A program made the position numbers and the translations under genes. This document shows positions 47,132 to 52,884 of a stretch of DNA of 52,884 nucleotides, in pieces. Source of the stretch: Euryarchaeota archaeon ADurb.BinA087 (GTDB lineage Archaea > Halobacteriota > Methanomicrobia > Methanomicrobiales > Methanospirillaceae); contig MVZQ01000001.1 of assembly GCA_002068435.1 (NCBI GenBank), positions 1 through 52,884 on the forward strand. Reading direction: 5' to 3'. Each line of letters starts with the position of its first letter. The stretch's first letter is position 1. Under the pieces are notes generated by a model. That model searched no databases, was not told the origin of the DNA, and worked only from the letters and a program-made list of their open reading frames with translations.

Positions 47132-49507
47132 GAACATATGGTACGTATTCTGGGTATCGGCATGATCGTCTGTCTGATCGCGATGGTTGTGCCGGTTGCG
47201 GCATTGAATGAGGGAAAGATCCTCTTTCCCTCAGAAACTGAAGGCAATTGGGATATCTATGTAATAAACCCGGATGGAACCAATCGGGTTAGGCTCCTCT
47301 CTACTCCGGTAAATGAGTGGTCCCCTGCATGGTCTCCCGATGGTTCAAGGATCGTCTTTGAGTCGGGTGGTCATGGGTCCCTGTATGATCTTTACACGAT
47401 GAACGCTGATGGAACGGACGTGGTCCGTCTCACATTTACGGAGGAAGATGAAATGGGTCCCTCGTGGTCTCCGGACGGCGGAATGATCATTTTTTGCACG
47501 AACAGGGATGGGGATCCTGACAATTATGAGATCTACACCATGAACGCAGACGGGACCAACCAGACCCGCCTGACCAACACTCCGGAATTTAGTGATATTG
47601 ATTGCTCGTGGTCCCCAAATGGTGAAAAGATCCTTTTTAGCTCGGGAGGGGGGGACAACAATTTTGACCTCTACACAATGAACACAGATGGGACGAACGT
47701 AGTCCGCCTCACTGATAATCCGACATCTGACGATATGGCTTCGTGGTCTCCGGACGGATCGAAGATCGTTTTTGAGTCGGCCGAACCCGGGGATTGTGAG
47801 ATCTACACGATGAACGCAGACGGGACCAACCAGACTCCCCTCACCAGTGATCCAGCAAGAGATTACGAACCCGGATGGTCTCCCGATGGGTCGAAGATCG
47901 TTTTTGTCTCCACCAGGGATGGAAATCAGGAGCTCTACACGATGAATGCAGACGGGACCAACCAGACCCGGCTTACCGATACTCCGTTAAATTACGAAGC
48001 CAAGGCTTCGTGGAAGTATGGCTCATCAATCACCGTGACAGGGCCGAACGGTGGCGAGACCTTCTATCATGGCTCTCCCCTTCTTATGAACTGGTCGTAC
48101 CAGGGATATCCGGGAGCAAAGGTGGATATCGCGGTGCTGAAGGGGGATACTGTCCTGAAAGTCCTCGCTGGCATCCCGATCGGCTCATCAGGATCCGGTT
48201 CCTACAACGTGCCGATCATCCCTCCCAGTACCCCGCCGGGGAATAATTATAAGATCCAGATCACGAGTGCCAGCAGCCTGGCATACACCGATAGAAGTGA
48301 TGCAACCTTCACGATCTCCGGGCCGACCATCACTGTGACGGTACCAGACGGCGGGGAGACTTTTTACCTGGGATCGTCCCTCCCCATGAACTGGACGTAT
48401 CACGGAGACCCGGGACCGAAGGTGGATATCGCTGTACTGAAGGGGGGGTCTACCCTGAAAACTATCCCGGGTATCCCCATAGGAACGGGGGGATCCGGGT
48501 CCTACAGCGTGCTGATCCCTGCCATCACCCCCCTGGGATCTGATTATACGATCAAGGTCACCAGTAGCAGTATTCCCGCATGTAATGATACGAGCAACAG
48601 CAGCTTCGCGATCGGCGTTGATCCTGGGTCCTCGATCACGGTGGTGTCTCCGAACGGCGGTGAGAAATGGACCCAGGGATCAAACCAGACCATCAGCTGG
48701 ACCTACACTGGAAGTCCTGGATCTACCGTGACGATCGAGGCGCTGCTCGGTGAAACTGTGCTGGCAACGGTTGCCTCCGGGTATCCCATCGGATCGGGGG
48801 GAATAGGTACTTACAACCTGACATTCCCCTTCAACACCCCCGTGGGATCGGAGTACTGGTTCCGGGTCACCAGCACCAGTATCCCTGCATATACCGATAC
48901 GAGCGATTCGGCATTCTCGATCCTTCCTGCCATCACCGTCGATACTCCGAATGGCGGTGAGAACTATGCCCTCAACTCCACCCTCACCATGAACTGGACT
49001 TTTTCCGGGAACCCCGGCTCCACGGTGACAATCGAGGTGTTCAAGGGCGTGACCCTCCTGAAAACGCTCACCGGCATTCCCATCGGCACGGGGGGATCCG
49101 GGTCGTTGCCTGTGACGATTCCGCCAACAACTCCGGTAGGACCCGATTACACGATCCGGGTAACCAGCACGAGTTATCCTGCCTGCCGCGATACGAGCGA
49201 TGCCGCATTCTCGATCGGGGCGATGGCAGCCACGTTCCAGGGGGCACTCATTGACGTTCAATCGCTCGCGGGTGGGGGCTACTTTGTGGTTAACATCACG
49301 ACCGTCCTCGATGATGCGGGAGGGGTCCTCCATCCGGGAGACCAGGTGACCATCACGTACGCGTCCGGACTCCCCCCCGAATACCAGCAGGACTACGAGA
49401 TCGACCCCGATCTCGAGGCTGGGGATTCGGTGGAAGTGTTCTGCACGATATTTGGTACCAGTTTCGTACTCCGCGACGGGAATTATGTAAGGGGGCTATC
49501 AGCCTGA
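47129..49507 (+). CDS. Secreted TolB-type propeller protein with four NGGE domains and a C-terminal OB-like domain
   Basis: A 792-residue secreted protein, closely related to 44594 through the signal peptide (1-26) and six TolB/PD40 blades (about 28-295; LYTMNADGTN, WSPDGSKIVF). Four NGGE domains span about 297-695. Unlike 44594 it ends with a domain of about 95 residues (AMAATFQGALIDVQSL, VLHPGDQVTITYASGLP, VLRDGNYVRG) shared with 29170. The last NGGE domain also resembles the last of 29170 (DTPNGGENYALNS), so the entire 3' part was probably exchanged between the two genes. Start ATG 47129 is supported by the signal peptide and gggttgat upstream. A stem and T-run terminator follows at 49558. 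Confidence 0.9.
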   Translation: MEHMVRILGIGMIVCLIAMVVPVAALNEGKILFPSETEGNWDIYVINPDGTNRVRLLSTPVNEWSPAWSPDGSRIVFESGGHGSLYDLYTMNADGTDVVRLTFTEEDEMGPSWSPDGGMIIFCTNRDGDPDNYEIYTMNADGTNQTRLTNTPEFSDIDCSWSPNGEKILFSSGGGDNNFDLYTMNTDGTNVVRLTDNPTSDDMASWSPDGSKIVFESAEPGDCEIYTMNADGTNQTPLTSDPARDYEPGWSPDGSKIVFVSTRDGNQELYTMNADGTNQTRLTDTPLNYEAKASWKYGSSITVTGPNGGETFYHGSPLLMNWSYQGYPGAKVDIAVLKGDTVLKVLAGIPIGSSGSGSYNVPIIPPSTPPGNNYKIQITSASSLAYTDRSDATFTISGPTITVTVPDGGETFYLGSSLPMNWTYHGDPGPKVDIAVLKGGSTLKTIPGIPIGTGGSGSYSVLIPAITPLGSDYTIKVTSSSIPACNDTSNSSFAIGVDPGSSITVVSPNGGEKWTQGSNQTISWTYTGSPGSTVTIEALLGETVLATVASGYPIGSGGIGTYNLTFPFNTPVGSEYWFRVTSTSIPAYTDTSDSAFSILPAITVDTPNGGENYALNSTLTMNWTFSGNPGSTVTIEVFKGVTLLKTLTGIPIGTGGSGSLPVTIPPTTPVGPDYTIRVTSTSYPACRDTSDAAFSIGAMAATFQGALIDVQSLAGGGYFVVNITTVLDDAGGVLHPGDQVTITYASGLPPEYQQDYEIDPDLEAGDSVEVFCTIFGTSFVLRDGNYVRGLSA

Positions 49508-49557
49508 TCAGTGATGAGCATGGATTCATGATGCTCGCTCCTGCATCGTGGTTGTGA

Positions 49558-49580
49558 GGGGGGAACTCTGCCCCCCTTTT
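49558..49580 (+). terminator. G/C stem plus T terminator
   Basis: GGGGGG (49558-49563) faces CCCCCC (49571-49576) across a 7-base loop and is followed by four T, 50 bases after the stop of the 47129 gene. Confidence 0.6.
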
Positions 49581-49679
49581 GCAGGAGGGTATCCAGGAGA
49601 AGGGCGCCTGGAACGTGTGGTCTCTTTTCGGGCAGCCCTGGTGTGCTGACCATGATGTGAATGCTCATAAGCCCCGGGA

Positions 49680-49805
49680 AGCTTTGCCGCCTGCACCAAC
49701 ACGAGCGATGGGTTCTTTGGCATCAGTGCGTAGGAAGGAGAGCGGAAGGTCAGGGATATAAAAAAAGGAATTCTGGCAGAGGGGGATCTTCCTCCCCATT
49801 TTTTT
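49680..49805 (+). pseudogene. Fossil copy of the 3' end of the 44594 gene with its terminator
   Basis: 49680-49736 encodes SFAACTNTSDGFFGISA and a stop in an alternative frame with no upstream coding. It differs from 46628-46683 at only a few bases. The match continues past the stop (ggagag...ggtcaggga, then attctggc-gaggg-atcttcc). Here a seven-T run (49799-49805) follows the stem, which the 46682 copy lacks. Confidence 0.85.
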
Positions 49806-49859
49806 GTAATGGTGCCAGACAGCGTACTCCTCAAAGGGTTCAGCGATTCCTGTTCATGA

Positions 49860-49918
49860 AGTGTATCCCGAGAAAAGTTTTTATTCCAGATTCGATGATG
49901 TGGGGATTGGGATACACT
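49860..49918 (+). promoter_or_regulatory. TATA box inside a 10-bp inverted repeat, upstream of the 50034 gene
   Basis: agtgtatccc (49860-49869) and gggatacact (49909-49918) are perfect reverse complements, 39 bases apart, with the TATA-like tttttatt (49878-49885) between them. Transcription would start near 49910. A regulator could bind both arms, or the leader could fold back on itself. Confidence 0.5.
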
Positions 49919-50033
49919 GAGAGCACGGGTGGGGTTGATGATGTATACGATACAAACACTATGATGTTTTTTTCTCTCTCTGATTGATCCGCCCCTGTCT
50001 TTCGGCTGTATCTGTTATCACGAGGTGTCCGAT

Positions 50034-50723
50034 ATGAAACGCATGATGGTACTGGTACTCGGAGTACTCATTCTGATGCTCTGTATCATGCCAGGGATGG
50101 CAAAGAATCCTGGGGATACGGAGGAGGACAGGTACATCCAGGGAGCGAATGAAGCAGTTGCTGCGTATCCAAATCGAGCCACTGCCGGGCCGGAACTTGT
50201 CGCAGAAAGGGGTGGGATCGACACGCAGAGTCCTGTCCTGGATGGCAGTGCGTATACGAATTATGACACCATCTTCGTCCATGGCATTAATGTCGTGCCC
50301 GATGTGCCAAATTCCGATATCAGTGTGATTGATCTCACTGAGTCAGGCTTAATCACAACCCTGATCGGGAAGACCTCCTCCTGGTATCCCTACACTCCGA
50401 TCTATTGCCCTCTTCCCAGTTACCAGCTGAAGACGGGTGGGATCCAACCAAAAGTCAGATATATCGCGGTTGAGTATGCATCGGGGTTTGGCGGGTACTT
50501 CACTCCAGAGGTGTATTGGGTAACCGTTTACAATGGACACTCCTTTGTCACCAGTTTCCCCATGACCTTCTCAAACAACGGCGGGTATTCGGTTCAGGTT
50601 ATTGACCTGGGTGGATGGTACTCGTTCAATCGTGGATTGAATCTCATTCTCTGGGTCAGAAATACGGCACCATCTGCCCAGGGGTTCTGTGTAGCAGCGT
50701 ATGGAGCCAGGTTTGAATGGTAA
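50034..50723 (+). CDS. Secreted protein, ARFEW-terminal family, paralogue 2
   Basis: A 229-residue secreted protein. A signal peptide (about 1-23, MPGMA) is followed by about 50 variable residues, then the shared domain: YDTIFVHGINVVPD, YCPLPSYQLKTGG, RYIAVEYASGFG, DLGGWYSFNRGLN and the terminal YGARFEW. It is closer to 43418 than to 51721. The role is unknown; no enzyme motif is seen. gaggtg lies six bases before ATG 50034; a GTG at 50025 is in frame but would add only three residues. The promoter has the inverted repeat at 49860. A run of eight T (50746-50753) ends the transcript. Confidence 0.82.
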   Translation: MKRMMVLVLGVLILMLCIMPGMAKNPGDTEEDRYIQGANEAVAAYPNRATAGPELVAERGGIDTQSPVLDGSAYTNYDTIFVHGINVVPDVPNSDISVIDLTESGLITTLIGKTSSWYPYTPIYCPLPSYQLKTGGIQPKVRYIAVEYASGFGGYFTPEVYWVTVYNGHSFVTSFPMTFSNNGGYSVQVIDLGGWYSFNRGLNLILWVRNTAPSAQGFCVAAYGARFEW

Positions 50724-50745
50724 CCTCCTGATTCGGGGCCATCCA

Positions 50746-50753
50746 TTTTTTTT
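50746..50753 (+). terminator. Oligo-T terminator
   Basis: Eight T 23 bases after the stop of the 50034 gene. Confidence 0.55.
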
Positions 50754-50948
50754 GCAATGCAATGATCTCGCAATGGCGCACACGGCGCTGTTCTCCTTCA
50801 TCAAAGCGTACGATGAGAGGGTATCATGAGTCCGATAAGGGTGCGAGTACGGTTGTTTTCAGAGAATCAGGAGAGCGGAGGTCCAGTGGTGTCACCATTG
50901 GGTGGGAAATAGTTTCCCTGTGAGATCGTGCTGAGGGAATAAAAAAAA

Positions 50949-50957
50949 GTATATCAT
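50949..50957 (+). promoter_or_regulatory. TATA box placing transcription start at the 50981 ATG
   Basis: gtatatcat follows eight A. The normal archaeal TATA-to-start distance of 25-28 bases puts transcription start at or next to ATG 50981, so the mRNA is probably leaderless; no ribosome site precedes it. Confidence 0.5.
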
Positions 50958-50980
50958 TTTTGGGAACCATGCCTTCGATC

Positions 50981-51421
50981 ATGAAGGAAAGAATACCAAT
51001 ACTGCTCCTGGCCGTTGTACTCGTCCTCTCCTGCGGATGCACCTCGATGGGTGACCCCGATGCACAATTCCGGGATGCCTGGAACGAGTCGGAAGCGGCA
51101 CTCCAACCGCTTGTCACGAACCTCACGACTATGGCAGAGGGGCAGGATTTTGAGGGGCTGGCGGTTGCAGTGGAAGCTGTGATACCAACCATCGAGGAAC
51201 ACCAGGCAACGATCGCAAGGATTCGTGTCTCTGAAACGTATACCCTCGAAAAAGAGCGGTACCTGGAAGGCCTGAAGGAGCTCCGGAGTGTCGGTGTCCA
51301 GCTGAGGGATATTGACGAAAAATCCATGATCGACCAGGCAATTGATCTCTATATCGCTCAACAACACCTCGAGACGGCCCGGGCAGCCATGGACGAAGTC
51401 AGAAGCATGATGCAGGGATAG
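50981..51421 (+). CDS. Small helical lipoprotein
   Basis: A 146-residue predicted lipoprotein. MKERIPILLLAVVLVL leads to the lipobox SCGC. The mature chain is almost entirely helical with heptad-like spacing (WNESEAALQPLVTNLTTMAEG, IDQAIDLYIAQQHLETAR) and suggests a small coiled-coil or helical bundle. I know similar unassigned lipoproteins in methanogens but no function. ATG 50969 is also possible; the position of the TATA box and the signal peptide favour 50981. It is monocistronic, with a T-run at 51425-51432 just after the stop. Confidence 0.78.
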   Translation: MKERIPILLLAVVLVLSCGCTSMGDPDAQFRDAWNESEAALQPLVTNLTTMAEGQDFEGLAVAVEAVIPTIEEHQATIARIRVSETYTLEKERYLEGLKELRSVGVQLRDIDEKSMIDQAIDLYIAQQHLETARAAMDEVRSMMQG

Positions 51422-51424
51422 CTC

Positions 51425-51432
51425 TTTTTTTT
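51425..51432 (+). terminator. Oligo-T terminator
   Basis: Eight T within 12 bases of the stop of the 50981 gene. Confidence 0.55.
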
Positions 51433-51570
51433 GAACCATATCCTCGAGGAGCTGTTCGAAAAGGGGAAGAACCCCCTCAAGGGAGGGGAAGAATTCGGGG
51501 GCATACCCGGGACCTGTCCGGGCAGGGGAAGGAGGGGATCATGTCCCCACCGTGCGGACGCACGGCAAGG

Positions 51571-51622
51571 TTTTTATTTTCCCATCCATGATGGAGTAGT
51601 ACGATACAACGATGGGGGGTGG
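51571..51622 (+). promoter_or_regulatory. TATA box and G-rich leader of the 51721 gene
   Basis: tttttatttt (51571-51580) is a TATA-like element; ggggggttgatg (51611-51622) repeats the G-rich leader motif seen near 44580, 47110 and 49930. The gene's own ribosome site, gagagg, is closer to the ATG. Confidence 0.45.
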
Positions 51623-51720
51623 GGGGTTGATGCATATCCTTATTCAGATCCTCGATAATCGAACAATTCAGGAAATTCCACCTTTTCTGTTGCCTTGTAT
51701 CGGCAGACGAGAGGTACACA

Positions 51721-52380
51721 ATGAAACACATACGGATAGTGGTACTTGGCGCATTCATCGCCCTGCTCTGTATCACGGCCGCAATGGCTACGCCGCCGCT
51801 TCCTGATGCGGCTGCAGCGGACTCAGAACAAAGATCTGCAACGACCGCAGCATCGCTGGCTGGCCTGGGGGTATGTGGGAGTGAACCCCCAAGCCCGGTC
51901 CTCGATGGGGGTGCTTTCACCAATTATGATACCATCTTCTATCATGGAGCCGCTGCCGATGCAAATGGGATCCCGAACTCAGATATCTTTCTTGAGGCCG
52001 ACTATGTCGACGGGCATTTTATGTACCTTTCTGCCGGGGGTGGAGGATATGCCCCCTCTGCCTTTATCAATTGTCCCTTCGCGAGTTATGAATCGAAGCA
52101 GGGGGGGATCAGACCCCAGGTCAGATATCTTGGTTTATTGTACCGGACAACTGGTGCAGTAATCGATTACGTGTTGATTTACAACGGGTGTACCCTGGTC
52201 ACCTCCGTGAATTTTGATCCTCCATTAACCAATTCCGGCGACTGTACGGTCAGGGTTATTGATCTGGGAGGCTGGTATCCTTTCAATCGCGGATTGAATA
52301 TGGTCGTTCACGTCCGAAATCCGGAAACTTTTCAGAGCGGATTGATCATCGGAGGGTATGCAGCCAGGTTCGAGTGGTAG
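51721..52380 (+). CDS. Secreted protein, ARFEW-terminal family, paralogue 3
   Basis: A 219-residue secreted protein and the most divergent of the three. After a signal peptide (about 1-23, ITAAMA) come YDTIFYHG, INCPFASYESKQGG, QVRYLGLLY, IYNG, DLGGWYPFNRGLN and the terminal GGYAARFEW. The middle part carries a Gly-rich loop (LSAGGGGYAP) absent from the other two. Cysteines in NCPF, YNGC and GDC could form a disulfide. The family is unrecognised and the role unknown. gagagg lies seven to twelve bases before ATG 51721. A T-run (52409-52414) follows. Confidence 0.82.
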   Translation: MKHIRIVVLGAFIALLCITAAMATPPLPDAAAADSEQRSATTAASLAGLGVCGSEPPSPVLDGGAFTNYDTIFYHGAAADANGIPNSDIFLEADYVDGHFMYLSAGGGGYAPSAFINCPFASYESKQGGIRPQVRYLGLLYRTTGAVIDYVLIYNGCTLVTSVNFDPPLTNSGDCTVRVIDLGGWYPFNRGLNMVVHVRNPETFQSGLIIGGYAARFEW

Positions 52381-52682
52381 CTGCCGGGTGATTCCCGATC
52401 CGGTATTCTTTTTTCATGAACGCGCCCCCGGCACATTCATCATGAATACATGGATTCCCCGATGCTGAATCAGGTGATTTTTATGAATCTGTCTCTGGCA
52501 TTGTCATTCGGTATGCCTGGTTTGCGCAGGGAATAAGGTGATTTTTTGGGATCCCCTCTTCGAAACGATACGGCTCCATTCACTGGCGTCAATGTCCGGG
52601 GTGTCGTGCCATGGCATGGGAAGCTGCTGCTCACCATTGCTCCCAGGTCCGTGCTCCCTCCTTCACGGGGCTTCTCGCCCCA
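52381..52682. other. Intergenic region at the right end
   Basis: No gene seen in these 302 bases. It has a T-run (52409-52414) for the 51721 gene and a stem ggggc/gcccc (52667-52681) that abuts the stop codon of the minus-strand gene at the edge. Confidence 0.5.
52409..52414 (+). terminator. Oligo-T terminator
   Basis: Six T 28 bases after the stop of the 51721 gene. Confidence 0.45.
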
Positions 52683-52884
52683 TCAGGTACGGTGCTGACT
52701 GGTCACCCGGTACCCGGCCGATGCGAGCCTTTCCAGGATCCGCTGCTGGTGAGCCGGTCCCCGGGTCTCTATCCCGAGGTTCACGCGGATGAGGTGCAGG
52801 AGAAGGTCAGGGGAGCCCCGCTCCTGCTCAACACGGCTGATCGTACCCCCTTCCTCGGCGATCAGGGTGAGGAGTGCCGGGAGG
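52683..52884 (-). CDS. Threonine dehydratase-like protein, C-terminal ACT region, partial
   Basis: A minus-strand frame open from the right edge ends at TGA 52683-52685 and gives about 66 residues: LPALLTLIAEEGGTISRVEQ, then a charged stretch, LLLHLIRVNLGIETRGPAHQ and a closing helix and strand ending GYRVTSQHRT. The pattern of IAE-G-I then LETRG then GY is that of the ACT regulatory domain at the end of catabolic/biosynthetic threonine ammonia-lyases (IlvA/TdcB type). The enzyme makes 2-oxobutanoate from threonine; the catalytic part lies outside the window. Another ACT-domain protein with the same ending is possible. Confidence 0.7.
   Translation of the reverse strand, partial: LPALLTLIAEEGGTISRVEQERGSPDLLLHLIRVNLGIETRGPAHQQRILERLASAGYRVTSQHRT

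Larger units (their letters stand above)
49508..50033. other. Intergenic region with terminators, gene fossil and promoter
   Basis: No intact gene. In order it holds a terminator (49558-49580), a copy of the 3' end of the 44594 gene with its downstream sequence (49680-49805), and a promoter flanked by a 10-bp inverted repeat (49860-49918). Confidence 0.65.

Overview
The window looks like a piece of chromosome from a methanogenic archaeon, most likely of the order Methanomicrobiales. This rests on archaeal promoters (A/T-rich TATA boxes, oligo-T terminators), a DUF5806-type archaeal protein, a XerA-like recombinase, and a very large set of PKD, TolB-propeller and NGGE-type (Kre9/KNH-like) secreted proteins of the kind found in Methanoregula, Methanosphaerula and Methanospirillum relatives. 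The order is an inference; no rRNA or tRNA gene is present to confirm it.

Left part (1-9340): the edge cuts a DUF5806-type gene on the minus strand. A 1.8-kb gene-poor stretch follows, holding one copy of a dispersed hairpin repeat and three GC-rich tandem units of about 120 bp. Then come a XerA-like tyrosine recombinase, a DUF4352-type lipoprotein, a small cytosolic-type protein, a Ser/Pro-rich lipoprotein, a subtilisin-family protease with three TIG domains (minus strand) and another lipoprotein in A/T-rich DNA.

Central part (9341-43159): ten giant modular secreted proteins, nearly all on the plus strand. They have Sec signal peptides and then catalytic, propeller or adhesive heads: two S8-type peptidases, one papain-type peptidase, an RCC1-like propeller, a YCF48/BNR-like propeller, CARDB and cohesin-like domains. 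Long arrays of PKD, TIG, HYR-like and NGGE modules follow. The genes at 13978, 15877 and 20142 form a tightly packed operon. Two proteins end in paired dockerin-like calcium loops, and four begin with the same cohesin-like domain, which raises the possibility of a cohesin/dockerin-type surface assembly.

Right part (43160-52884): two TolB-type six-bladed propeller proteins with almost identical leaders, three paralogues of an unrecognised secreted family that ends in ARFEW, one small lipoprotein, and at the right edge the C-terminal ACT region of a threonine dehydratase-like gene on the minus strand.

The genes appear to serve the cell surface: adhesion, matrix building and protein processing. 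The DNA shows heavy internal recombination. There are exact 243-bp and near-exact 255-, 279- and 570-bp duplications, an 86-bp tract identical in two separate genes, and at least two orphan 3'-end gene fossils. I see no CRISPR array, IS element, rRNA or tRNA.
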